Assembly: GCF_030867145.1 (NCBI RefSeq)
Contig: NC_134433.1
Location: 11,421,216-11,485,215, forward strand
From: Opisthocomus hoazin
Lineage: Eukaryota > Chordata > Aves > Opisthocomiformes > Opisthocomidae
Length of the DNA stretch: 64,000 bases
Reading direction: 5' to 3'
Below are positions 41,180 to 54,400 of the stretch, in pieces. The notes beneath the pieces are model-generated. The model made no database searches. It was not told the DNA's origin and saw only the letters and a list, made by a program, of their open reading frames with translations. The translations under genes were made by a program, and so were the position numbers. The number at the start of each line of letters is the position of its first letter. Positions within the stretch are counted from its first letter, which is position 1.

Positions 41180-44100
41180 GAAAACCGCCGTGCCCACGAC
41201 GGTGTTGTCCTCCATCCCCCCTGTCCCATGTCTGGTGCTGAGAGGCGCTCCCCGATGCCTGGGGCACCCCAGCTCCACAGTCTGAGGTGTGGGGGAGTTC
41301 AGGACCCCGTACCCACAATTGCTTTGGTTCCATCTTACAGCGACGCAGTTTTCCCACCTTCCCATAGTTCGATCGCTCCCTTGGTGCTTTTTGATGTCTC
41401 TGTCAGACGCGGCTCTTCTGCGGACGGGATAAGTCACGGTGCACACACTGATGGATGTCAAACACCGCCTCTCCTCTCGGGTGTTAATTTGGGATGAGAT
41501 TTCTCTACTTTGCTGACACAGAAGTGTGTGGAGTCGGAGCTCTCAGTCGCTGCCCTGGCTGGGGTGATGCGCACCGACACATCAACAAGTGCTGCGCTGG
41601 TGGCAGGGACACCGAAGAGGGAAGCGGTTACATCAGATCTGAAGGAGAAGGGTGAGATAGTCCCAGCCGACAGAAAACCATCTGCTTCTGCTGCAGAAAT
41701 TTGCTTAAAAGCCGGACAAGATGATGTAATTTCACAGTGGTGAAGTGGTGGGGAGCCACTGCCTGAAGTGATCGTCAGGCCTGATTATTTATAATCTCAT
41801 GTACCGGGACTCGAAGGATCACCCAGGCTAATCTGTTAGTGAGAAGGCCAAATGCAAAGACATTTCTGCTCAGCATCAGATATGTCGAGGAAAGGGAGGC
41901 AGCCTTGGAGACACGTCGGGCTCCTCAGGGCACCGAGGAGGAAAATCATCGAACAATTAATCACAATATAAAATTGCAGAGGGCTGATTCCTCATGAGGT
42001 GTCATCTGCGGTGTTTTAGCCTCAGAAATCCCAACTGCCCCTTTCTGCGGTGGCAACCCTGCCTCCGGGTAAAGTCCCGGACCACGGAGCGCCTGTGAGC
42101 CCGGCCCTGTTATTCCCAGGGCCTCCTCCATTCACGGGGTTATTCTTCTAAAAGATGAACATTTGGGCAGGCTCGGGTCGGCGACAGGAATAGCTAAAAT
42201 GCTTCTGAACACTGGAGAGCTTTTACCGACCACTTCTGCACGGGAGGAATTTAAGCCATGATTAACTGAGCCTCTGGCTCAGGGGCTTTGATCCCACTGC
42301 TACAGCACTAGCAACAGCTACATAAATACTACTTTCTAGATAATTTTAGCCCAGATTTTACTGAATTTTACCAGGACTTGCCATTGGGCCGTGGTTTCTC
42401 ACCATGGCTGGTTCATGGTTCCCAGCCTTTTCTCCTTTCCTCCCTTCCTCTGCAGCGGTGGCATTGAGCAGGGATGGTTTCAGAGATGGAGGATTCCAAG
42501 CCCGGTTACAAACAGGTCCCTTGACGCCAGACCAGGCCAAGCATTCAGCCACGTCCCAGGGGCACAGAGGCCAGGCTTGTCCCAAGAAAAGCCGTGCAGA
42601 AGAGCAGGGACAGGAGCTTCCGGGCACAGCTGCCACAAGAGGTCCCCGCACGCTCGCTGGAGAGAGCAGCCCCAGCTGATGGGACTCTTCGCTCACACCT
42701 TATTTGGAGATAACGCCTTTTTTTCACCCGAATTTCCAGAAGTTCTCCAGCAGTCCCCAAACGGCCTCTTTTTCTGCAGGGAGGCAGCTCAGCCTGGTGA
42801 GGGATGGCTGCCGGTGCCTGCTCCCAGCAGGGCAGGGGTCTCCTTCCAGATGTCAGCGAGGATCTGCCCGGGTCCATCTCGTAACGCCGTGGGGGTCACA
42901 GCTAATCCCACAGCAGAGGCTTTACAGCAGCTGCCGGGGTGTAAATCGAGGGCACAGCCATTTGTTCAGTAGCTGGGCAATGGCTTTTTCCTCCCGCTCA
43001 CAGATTGGGCTTTCTCTGCAGCACATCTGGGAGAGATAACCCATTTTCCACAATAAAGAGCTGGCAGTTTATTGATCATCCTCCGTACGAGTTCTGTGAG
43101 ATGAACTGCGTCCTCCCCCAGACGCTCCCCACTACTCCTGGACGGGGGTTCGGGTGTGCTCTCCCAGCTCTGCCATCCCTTACGCCAGCAGGAGCCTGCT
43201 CTGCTCCCAAACACCTCCCGGGCCTCGCCATGGCCAGCAGATGTGGGAGCTTCCGACGCAGCACAGTCCTTCTGGCAAAAGTCGCGCTCCTGGTTTTGGA
43301 AAGGCTGGCTCCCTTAATCTGCCTCTCTCCAGCCAGGGAGGCTCAAAGCCCATCTGCTCGCCTAACGCCAGACCTGGCTCACACCTAAAATAATTTGAGG
43401 AGTCCAAGATCTCAGAAGAAATCAAGCAGCTTGGCTTCCAAACTTTAATTAGTCGTCCTCTTCATCCCTATCTGAATTATGTCACCGCTCTATCTGCTAG
43501 GCCATAGCAAGTCAGACGAAGTAGGAAAGCTTTACTCTGTATATCCACATTTTCATTCAGAAAGCCTGTAACTCCACTCTTATGAAAGGATCTACTGTAC
43601 AAAATGCGTGCCATGTATGGCAAAGCACGCCCAGGCACTGCAGAGGTAGCTGTGAGGAGAGCTGAAATCAATGCAGACTCCAGCGTCCACCCCTTCCAGC
43701 CACAAACACCTTCCTGACGTGGAAGCTGGGTATTCTCCAGGTGGAACTAGGGATGTACTCGCCGTAGCCATAGGAGAAGGGCGCATCAGCCTCTGCGAGC
43801 ATGGTGAGCAGCAGGGTTTCTGCTGGCACGGACAGTGCAGAGAGTTATCACTTCCTTTTTTCCCCAGCCTTTAGCTCCATTTCCCCCTACACACACAGCT
43901 CCAGGATTTAATGCAAGAAATGCCAGAGTGCATCGCTTAACCACTGACCTCAGGCCTTGACCTTGTCTGGCAGAGGAAATCATCCGGCTTTGCACCGCAG
44001 CCTGTCCATTCCCCCTGCTCAAGCCTGCAAGCCCAGCCTCTCGAGGGGAAGACTCATCGCTTCCCTCCCCCAGAGCTTTGAGCAGCCCCGCGGGCGTTCT

Positions 44101-47100
44101 GCTGCCCAGGTTGGTCGTCCTTCCTGAGATCATTCTTTGGATAACACAGTGTCTCCTGGGAGCGTCACTGCGCCGGGATGCTCCGGTGCCGGCCGCCAGC
44201 CGGTGCCTGGCCGGGCACAGCACACTGCCTGCCGCAGCCCGGCGTGCAGGAATCCCCCCCTCACCCGAGGGCCAGAGCCACCCAGGCAGAGCTTTGCCCG
44301 TCTGATGAACAACCCCACAGCAGGTTGCTCTGGGTGTTTTTGGCCTTCTTCCTTTGTCACAGGACTGGAAGTCTTTTGTCTCAGGATTTGGCACAAGGGA
44401 CCTATAGGAGAAACGTGTGAGAACAGCACAGCGTCCCTAAGGATGCTGCGGGCTCAGCTGTCTCTCAAGGGCTTGGGCTGGACTGGCTGCCACAGTTTCG
44501 TTGTGCAAAGGACGTGCTCTCTCCTTCTCCCTCCGGTTGCACAGGTACACCGTGGGATAAAACAAATAATTCTATTCACAGACACATTCACAGGCAAAAG
44601 CCCTTCGAGCACAGCAGCATGGGCAGTTCCTTCTATTTCTCCTCTGCTTTCAGTAGCTGACACACCTCAAAATTGTCCACTTTCCGAATTGTTTATCGCT
44701 GCCATTAGAAAGGTTTCAGGTTCCTTCTTTCCTTGTGGTGAACAGTGAAACCTGGGGCCAGGTGTCCGCCCCACCTGTATCCCAACTCTTACCGTCACCA
44801 GACAAGGCTGCCTAGGAAGAAGATGTGAACAGCATGTAGAATTATTCTTACCCTGTAAGCATATTCATTCCCACTAAATATTTCCCTTTCCACATCTTCT
44901 TCCCTTGTGGGATAAACATTTTTTTCCCTGCTTCGTTCACCATTTTCAAGTTGCAGTAATTTTTGACAGATATCTACATGCTTTCTGGTTGCATCATGAT
45001 GTATTTATGACTGCATGGGTTTTTTTCGCAATTCAGACAGGTTCAGAGTGAGCGTCGCGAGGTGGAAGCACATCTCAGCCCTACAGCCGCTCCGTGCAGC
45101 ATCACATGTGGCTAAGCCCACTCGATTCCTCCCGCATCACCAATATAAGCACAGGAGCTTCCTAACTGCATCTCCTGCTGCCGCCGGCCCTGCCACTTGG
45201 AACAGGTTACGTTCCCTCCTGAATTCTCTCGTTATTAATATCACAAACCAAGCTGTTCCGAGAGCAGTGTCCCATTAATCATTGCAGCTCTGCCGCAGTT
45301 TTCACCTCGCTTCCTCTTCCTGCGCGCCTGAGCTGTCCTCAGCGAGGTTCGGCTCTGTGGGTAGCGCTCGGTTAAAACCGGCAGGTCTGCTAGAGCGGGG
45401 AAGGACCTTGACCTGAGCAAGCCGGGGCAGGCAAAGGTGGGACAAGGGGCCATCCGCACAGCCACGGCTGCATTACGGCGTGAAAAAATGTGCTGCACTG
45501 GCTGACGGTAGTAGAGACTTGAAGGGAGGAGAGCTACCCCCCTTAAATCTTCACCTCTAAACTCGATTTTTCCAGAGTGCTGACAACACTGGGGAGACAC
45601 GGCAAAAGTGAAGATATCTAATAAAATATGAGGTCAGCTCGGCAGCTCGGGTGAGCCAGTACCAATGCGGGCGGCAGGTCTGGTCAGAGACTTCTGATGC
45701 CTGCCTGGGCTCTCTTCGTGTTTGAGGGCACTGCTTCCTTTCGCTCTCTTCCTTCCTATGCTTAATCCTGCTGTGTGTTACAAGCAAAGGTCTCGCCCAC
45801 TCTGAGTACCTATGTCCGGGTTAGCCAACAAAGGGCCAAAAGATGTTTTCAGAGCATCTTCCCAAAAATCTGCCTCCTATACCATTCCATTGCCTGAATC
45901 CCTCGAGGCCACATTGCATGTTCCTAGGTGCTGGCTCTCAGAGAGGCAGTACTGCAGCGTCCCCGCAGCTAACCCAAACCTTCCGTCCTACATCCAACGC
46001 CCTTTTCAACTTTCTATCCTTTGCCATCATCTTTGTCCCCATCAGAGGCAGGGATTTCGCTTCACCTTTCTCCCTTTGCAGGTTACAAAAGCCTTACCCT
46101 GGGTGCTTGGCCACATCCAGCAGCATCCATCGGCATCCAGCAGCTGAATTAGCTGCTCAGCCCCACAGAGCAAATGCCACCATGCAGGTCCGGGCTCCAC
46201 CTGGCTCGTCCCGAAGCCTCCCATGGCTGCACGCCGTTGTACCTGCCACTTGCCCAGCACGCTGCAGCTTTCCTCCATCAGCAAACAACGTTTTTCAGCG
46301 ATTTCTGCTGAGTCAGAGTATGCCTGCACAAGGGCTGCTGCTTCTCCACGTGGGAATGCGCTTCTGGGGAATAATTACAAGAGTTGAAACAGGGAAGCCA
46401 GACTGCTTCACTTTCAGGCACCTGGCCAGGAAGGCAGAGCCCAAAAGCTGCTCGTTGGCACTGTGAGAAAATACCTCACACCTGCGCCCATCATGGGCAT
46501 GCATCGCCCGTGGGCCACGATCCCTCTGTGCACGGCAGCACCCCGGCACTGAAAGGCGTGCTCATGGCTCGGTGGGTCCGACAAAGCCAGCTGCTTCCCA
46601 AATCAGCCAGCTTGCACTTACGGAGCATCCCTGCGCGCGCCCTCTTCTCCGGGCCATGCTCACCAAAGAGGGTTTATCCCCCTCCACGCTGCATTTGGGA
46701 ACGTGAGGAGAGGCAGAAAGCTGGTCCCTGCAAAGCTCTGATTCTGTAAGGGCTTCCATCGAAGCACACTGCTAGTAACTCCCCCCCCCCCCCCAAACCT
46801 GAGGCATATTTTAAGGTTGTGAAACATATTGACTGTGAGATAGAGATAAGAACTGGAGTAGACAAACAACGTAGGCGTTACTCCTGTTTTTTGCAACTCC
46901 CACTCTGTTGCAAAAATAGTACAGCAAGAGCACACTGCTCTGTGCCACCCTTCATGGACCAAGCGATGATGGGGCCACGTCCCTGGACATTGACGGACTG
47001 AGCCAGCAGCAGAGCTGGCACCTAAGGCACGTGCAGAGGTTCCGAACGCTTCATATTCCTCAAAATCAATGGAGAGACAGGCTCTGTCTTACAAAAAGAT

Positions 47101-48426
47101 CAAATTAAATCATTTTGAATGTTATAAAAACATATTAAAAGCAGTGATATCTTTCCAAAGTGCTGCAAAATCACAGTGCACTAAGCTAGAGCGCTTTCCA
47201 TCGAGAAGCGGGCCAATGGGAAGCCGCAGCGGGGTGTCACTGCATCCACTCCAGTTTCTGTTCACCCTGCACACAACACACCCGGTCTTTAGACCACACC
47301 TGCGCCGCAATTCCTGGGCTCTTCACTCTTTTGCAATTTTAAACCAGAGCAAAATACACCTAACTAGGCGCAGACCAGTTGCAGAAATCAGATAAGGCTC
47401 GCTGGCAGGCAGCCGCGTCCCGGAGATGTGTCTCCTGACGGATGGGGACATTGTGCAACTCGGGGCGAGCATCACCCAGCCGTGGGCTGGCGGTGGGGAG
47501 AGCACTTGCAACAAGACGCGAGGGCGTCACCTTGGAGGAGGGGAAAGTCACAGACGACGGTGGTGGTGCCTTTCTGACTCTGGGGACAGTCACCGGAGAC
47601 CCCGTGGCAGGACTGGGTGAGTACCCACCGACGCCTCTCCTAAGGGACCTGGGAGGGGAGCAGCGGCGCGGTGGGGATTTGCAGGAGCAAGTCACAACCC
47701 TGCACCGAAACCTGCCTCAAACAACCCTCCTCTGCTCCATTTCTTGCTTTCTTCTCTCCAAAACAGAGAGGGAGATTCCTAATCAGTCTCTCGGCTGATT
47801 GCTAAGGCAGGGACAGCACCAAGAACCAAGGGTTTTGGCTCTTTTCTAGCCCAGGAGGCAGTTTGGGCAGGGATTACTACTTTCACGGCAATTAGCGCAA
47901 ATAACATCTCTGCACAAATGTTGGAGAGGTTTTGGAGAGGCTGGAGCAGCTCTTCAGACCCTGATTCAGGGGAGCCGTGGGCTGTGGCGACTGCACCTCG
48001 CCGTAAATAATTGTATTTATTTACAACATGACTGTTGCAAGTCACATTTGCTCGCTCACCTTGTGCTGCAGTTCAGTTTAGTGGGAAATGGGGCTGAACA
48101 CCAAAAAATGGGTTGAACTGGAGGAGAAAAGGGCAGAGGAATGGGCTTTGGGCTTGGAGATAAGGTTGGAAAAGTGGGGAAATGTGTGTTTTCCACCAGC
48201 TGTGCATTTTTCTCTGCAGTACCGGGAGTTTGGGACCCCTTGAGCAGGTGGCACGGACCCGCTCCCAGCGGGAGTGGTGGTGGCCCTACATCTTGGGGTG
48301 GGATTTTGCAGCGACGGCACAAGGGCGTGCAGGGAGGACCATCTGCCGAGGGGCAAAGGACGGCGCCTACAACCAACAGCATCCACAGCAGCCAACCCCT
48401 CCCTCCACTTGCCCACAGCCACCGGC
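41180..48426. other. Largest intergenic interval; no gene seen
   Basis: About 7.2 kb between the TLCD2 upstream CR1 and the AIFM3-like start codon. No exon of a known family was recognised on either strand, and the open frames are short. Base composition alternates: AT-rich islands at about 41740-42000, 42180-42380 and 44830-45240 contain homeodomain/HNF1/FOX-like words (AACAATTAATCAC, TGATTAACTGAG, ACATAAATACTAC). These may be enhancers but cannot be told from neutral sequence by eye. A 14-base poly-C run is at 46781-46794. At the right end (about 47430-48426) GC rises; a donor-like CTGG/GTGAGT at about 47616 and the AG just before the start codon suggest a non-coding 5' exon of the next gene. 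Confidence 0.45.
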
Positions 48427-51400
48427 ATGGACTGCGACGACACCGTGACCGCCGAGGTCTGCAAGGAGGAGGACATCGGGGATGGAGAGTGAGCGCCCGG
48501 CCGGGGGGAGGCCGGGGTCTGGCAGGGCTGGCATTGCCGCGGCAGCAGCCGCCACGTTGGCGGCCACCATGTTGGTGAGGCACCAAGCCTCGGCTCCCCG
48601 GGGCACCCACCTCTCCTCCTCTCCTGCAGGCTGTGGGAGGTGATGGTGTCCGGCTACCCGGTGCTGCTGGTGAGGAACAGGAAGGAGTTCAGCGCCCTGG
48701 GCAGCAAATGCCCCCACTCTGGTGCCCCGCTGAGTAAAGGTAAGCCTGGCGCTGGGCAGGGCGAGCAGCCGTGTCAGGGACGCCGGCTCTCACCGCTCGG
48801 TTGTGGGGGGCTTTTCTACCGCAGGAGCCTTGAAAGGGGAGAGGCTGCGCTGCCCCTGGCACGGCGCCTGCTTTAACATCAAAACCGGAGACATCGAGGA
48901 ATACCCCGCTCTGGACTGCCTGCCCTGCTTTAAGGTGACTTCTTGTCTCTTCCTTCTCCCAGCTCGGGCCGTCTCCTCCGTACCTCTCGCACTCATTCAC
49001 TCCCACAAGCTCCACGTTCCTGACACCAACTAACAGGACACGGCTCTGTGGTCCAGCTCACACAGAGCGACAACACGTGGGACAATCCTGGGGGATCACG
49101 TAACTCCCTGTCCTAAAGCTCCTCTCAGCCAAAGGTGAGGCTGTACATCCCGGTACACATCACAGCCAGCACAGCTCTTTGGGAAAGGAAAAAGGATTTA
49201 CACCTCTTCCTGAGTGCCCTTGGGATGAGGAGAAAGGTCATGAGGTCCTCAGCATCCTTTGACATGCAAGATCCCTACAAGTCACTCTTGGTGTGTCAGG
49301 GACAGATGGGCCTCTGGACCAGAGCCTCCCAGGAAAGCTCCAACCACCACCTCATGGATGCAGCTCTTCAGTGCAATCTCCTTTCACCCTGCAGGTAACA
49401 GTGGAAGACGGAAAGGTGTTTGTTACAGCAAAAAAAAAGGTACTGACCTTACCGGCTGTCACTAAACACGAGCAGCACCTTGGGCTAAGCGTGATTTCAG
49501 CATTTCTCTGTTGCTTTCTTCTAGGATCTTGAAAGCAGCCTGAGGATGAAGGACACAAGCCGGCGATGCCTTCTCAACCAGGAGACGGTGCTGCTTCTGG
49601 GGGGAGGTCAGTGGAGTGGTCTGTACCGTGTCCTCCCCACTGATGCTGTGAGCTGCCGCAGTCTTCTCGGGGAGGACTTGCCTTCTTCCTCCTACTCCAT
49701 AGTCACGTGTAAGAGGGCTGAGATGAGCGTCTCTCGCAGGTGTGGCTGCCCTGGTGTGTGCAGAGACACTTCGCCAAGAGGGCTTTACTGGCAGGATCAT
49801 CATGGCCACCAAAGAGAAACATGCTCCATATGACAAGCCTAAACTAACCAAGGTTCGTGTATGAGCAGGGCAGGACAGTGCCTGGGTACCACGCGTGAAT
49901 GAAGGACATGGCCCACATTCCGGACCAGACTGAGCAATTGAGTGAGCCATTCTGGCAAAGCAGAAGGGGTCCTGAGGCACCCCCAAGGAAAAGGGGTATA
50001 TTTTTCAGCTAACATCTCTCTCCTTCCTCCCAGAAAGTCTTTGATCAGAGCATAAGATAATGGCTTTATCCCCTTTCACCTAGTTCTTCCCACTAGAGTT
50101 TGAGTTGATGGGTTTTTCTGAGGGGAGGGAAAGAAGATGACAGGGCAGTGTGGGGAGCTGTGATTTTATCCATGCAAAATTTGCCTCTTATGCAAACTTA
50201 CTTCCCAGTAAACACTGCAAGAGTATTACCGGCTGTTACAAGTGCTTTATTTCATATTTCTGTTTTGTTTCCAGGAAATGAACTTGAAAGCTGAGGACAT
50301 CTACCTGAGGAAACCTGAATTCCTCCGTGCTCACAGCATAGAGCTCTGGACAGAGAAAGAGGTACAAGAGCAGCTGAGCTCAGCCCTCAACGAGTGGTCC
50401 TGTTCCCGCCACGGGGAGGGGGTGCCAACACCTGCGGGTGCAGCGCTACATTTATAGAAATTAAGGCTCTGCCTAAGTACACGTGTTATCTGCTGGGACA
50501 GTGCTCTAACACCAGTGCCAGGGACGGTGTGCATGCCCTGGGTGTAATGCTGGTGTGTGCTACCCAGGGACAGATGCACCCATCACATGTGAAGAGGGCG
50601 ACCCTTGCCACTGACCTTCTGCACACCCCTTAGAGGAACATAGATCTGGTCCTGTCATACTTAGTGCTCCTAAAGCCCAAGACCTGTAGGAAGTGAGAGG
50701 GAGGACCCCAGCATTCCTCATCTCACCTGAGTGTCCAGAAATCAGGCATGCAGTCACAGGCAAGCAGAACGATTGATGTGGCAGGACACCAGCAGACCAG
50801 AGGTACCTGCCTGATCTTTGCCTCTTTTCTCCTGCAGGCAGTGTCAGCGGATTTCCAGAAGCAGAAAGTCCGCTTCATGGACGGGTCCTCTCAGAAGTAC
50901 AACCAGCTGCTCATTGCAACAGGGAGCCAGTGAGTGCACAAAGCATTTGCCACACACAGAGATTTAGACAAGACATCGAGGTCTTCTAGAGACGTATGAG
51001 AGGGGTGGTGAGAGATGAGATAAAAGGACAGGATGGGATGACACAGCCGAGAGATTGCATGGGTTTGTGCTCCCCCTGCATTCTTTCTGTTTCATTTCTA
51101 ATCATGAGACATATTGGGATTGTCTCTTGCAGCTCCAGCTCCCTCAAAGTCCCAGGTGCAGACCTGCAGAACGTGTGCGTTCTCCAAACCCCAGAAGACT
51201 CTAGCAAGATCTTAGAGCTGGCAACTGGGAAGAATCTGGTGATCGCAGGAGCTTCATTCATAGGTACCAGGCTGGAGTGGGTATCAAGTCATCAGTGAGA
51301 GCCTTGAAACCCACTTCTGCTGCATGTGGAGATTAACCAGGCGTCCTCAGGAAAGGGATGTTCATTTGCTGCCTCCTGGGTTCCTGCCCAGAGCCCTATA

Positions 51401-54400
51401 GCTGGTGGGAGTGCGCATTACACAGCACGCACTCACTCTTTCCTCTCATTGCCAGAAACTTTGAGAGCTATAAACAGTTCCTGGACATGGACAGAGGGAA
51501 AAGTGCCTTCTGAAAAGGTCACAGTCCTTCAGAGGAGCTGGGCTCCCCAGAAGCATTGGGAAAGCGAGGGAGTGGGGCACGAAAACGGAGCTATTCTGTG
51601 CACAACCGGGAGCTGCTCTTTGCATTTCCAAATATCCAGGTTCATAGTGCACGAGAAAAAAAAAACGAGGAGAGGGGCTAAATATCTCAGCCCAGAAATG
51701 CGTAGAAGAGCAGCTGAGTGCTGGCACTACATCAGATTTGTTCTGCTCACCTGGAAGGGGAAAAGTTTTCCGAGGAGGAGGGTGCAGGTTCGTGCTTGCA
51801 GCCGGCTCACCCGGGCGTGCCTTCCCCCCGCAGGGATGGAGGTAGCTGCCTTCCTCTCCGGCAAGGCTGCTGCCATCGCCGTGGTGGAAAAAAAGGAGCT
51901 CCCTTTCCAGAGCGCGCTGGGTCCTCTGGTCGGAGGCGTTGCCATGAAGGTTAGGAAAACCTGGTGCTAATTCCTAGGACGGAGAACACACGCTTACCCA
52001 AGCAGCCCTGTGATCTGCAACAGCCCAGGAAACGCAGCCCCTGCGCTGAGTCACGGCCCCGCGTGCCCAGCCACCTCGCTCACGCTCGGCTCCCTGAAGG
52101 AGCCCGGCACGCACGGCAGGCCCCGACCTCCCTCACGCACACGCCGCGCTCCCCAGCTCAGCTTCGTCCCCAAGCTTCAGCCGAGATCCACCTCACGCCC
52201 CAGTCCTGGCCAGGACAGCAGAGCGAAGCCCGGCTTCCAGCAGCCTGCGGCAGACAGGGACGCAAACGAAACCTCTCTGCAGCCTGGAGCAGCAGCTACC
52301 CGCTGCCTGCCTGGGTTTTGGCTGAGTGCGGCTGTTTTTACAGCAGTACAGCCTGGAATTTCCTAGCGAATACTCAAAACAGCTTCCTCTTCCTTTTCAG
52401 ATGCTGCAAAATAAAGGGGTGAAGTTTTACATGAAAACAGAGCTCTGTGAGCTGAAAGGAAAGGACGGAAAGGTCAGTCACGCCACTGTGATCCCTCAAC
52501 TGCTAATTTTAGGGGAAAAACCCAAACTGAGGTATATTTTTATATATATATATTCATATACGAAAAACCCAGTCTAGGCTTTCCTCTCCCACGTCTAAAC
52601 CCTCACATTTATTTGCACTGAACCCAGCTCCGGGCTCAAAGGACATCACTGTGTGTTCGTATCTCGGGGACAACAGTGTGATTTTCCTCTCACATTCTTG
52701 GCAACACACGTTAGTTGGACAAGGTGATCTGAACCTGGGGAAGAAAAAAAGACAGCAAAGAATGAGGCAGCAGGGAAGCTGCAAGAATTAGGACAGAGTT
52801 TTTAACCCTTTGTTAGCAATCCTTGCTTCTTTCCTAGGTCACAGAGGCTGTTCTTGCCAGCGGAGAGAAACTACCTGCAGATGTGGTGGTGGTGGGAATA
52901 GGTAAGAGACCCCGGCTGGGAGAGGGAGGAGGCTTTGGGAACAGGAGAGCAGCCAGCAAGCCCAGCGCATCCCAGTCCATTCCCAGGATGCCATTCCCTG
53001 CAGTCCCTTTCCCACTCTGTTGTCATCCAACCCTACACCTCGGCCCCAAGCAGCTGGAGAAAGCCAGCAGCCCATGGGCGATGGTGGGAGGAAAGGAGCT
53101 ACTCACGCTCTCAGTGTGGCTTTGGCACGCTTGCTGAGCTCCATCGGTCACTGCTGTGTTGTTGGGGCGTGCCTGGTGCTGGGCCCTGGTTTTATCGACC
53201 CTGGCTTAGCTCAGCACCAGCTCGAGCGCTGGTCACTGCTGCGAGCTGCTCTGCTCCGAGCAGGCTGCACAGGCACCGCGGGCTCGTGCTTGCTGTGGAG
53301 CCAAGTTTCCTCCCCGCCTTTGCAGAGCTTTGCTGCATCTGTCCTCGCTCCTCTCCCTGCAGGGGCGTTCCCCAGCTCAGCATTTCTGAAGGACACCTCC
53401 ATCGCCAGAGATAACCGCGGTGCCATCCTGGTTGACCTGGTAAGCGCCAGCTGAGCGCCCCTGGCCCGCACCCAGCTCCATCCCTCTCATCATCGCCCTA
53501 ATTGCTCTTTGTCCCATCAGCACATGCAAACCAACATCCCAAAAGTCTTCGCTGCGGGGGACGTGGTCTCCTTTCCGGTGGCGCTGCTCCACGGGGAGCG
53601 GTCCAGCATCCATCACCAACAGGTGGCCGAGGCCCACGGTGAGACAGCGCAGCCACCTCGATCTCCAGCTCCCCTCGGAGATGGGCATCGAGGGAGCGGG
53701 GCAGAAGGGACGGCAGGATAACAAGCGGCAGCGGGCACTTCGAGGGCCCACAGACAAATGCTTCCTCTGCTGGTTCATCACAGGTCATGTTGCTGCTTTG
53801 AACATGCTGAAGAAAGGGAAGGAGTTGCACACTGTCCCCTTCTTCTGGACCACGATGCTTGGGAAAAGCATCCGCTACGCAGGTAGGAAGGGGCAGAGAG
53901 CAGGGAACAGCCGAACCGCTTCCCAGCCCACGTGCCCACCCACCAGCTGGGTCTGGACCTTGTCAACACAGAGCGGTTGCAGAGTTGACCTGAAGCAGCT
54001 GAAGTTTCGGACTGGCTGCCGTGGCGGGTTTGTGAGCCCCGTTTCTGAGCTCTGGGCCTGCAGGTTACCCAGAGCTCTTGTTCTTTGCTGACCTCCAGTG
54101 CCTTAGAGGTCGGGAAGGAGGAGGAACATCCATCTCCAAGCCAAGGAGAGGGTTGTGGTCAGGACACAGTCCTGCACCTCTGGGTCGGTTCTGCTTGTCC
54201 AGGGCTTCTATGCAGCTCCCCAGCCCTGTCCCAGCCCGGAGCCCTGCCTCAGGCAGTCACCATCCCCTCTGCCCCTTCCTGCGACGGCACTGGGGTGGGA
54301 TGGTTGGCAGCTGCCATAGCTGGGCTCCGTGAGGGCTGCGATGCTGTCTCTTGCAGGCTGCGGGAACGGATACACAGACACCGTGGTGAAGGGCAGCCTG

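Noticed and set aside
41510-41743. 77-codon plus-strand open frame upstream of TLCD2
   Set aside because: No recognisable domain, adjacent to a CR1 fragment, and no flanking splice sites that would extend it.
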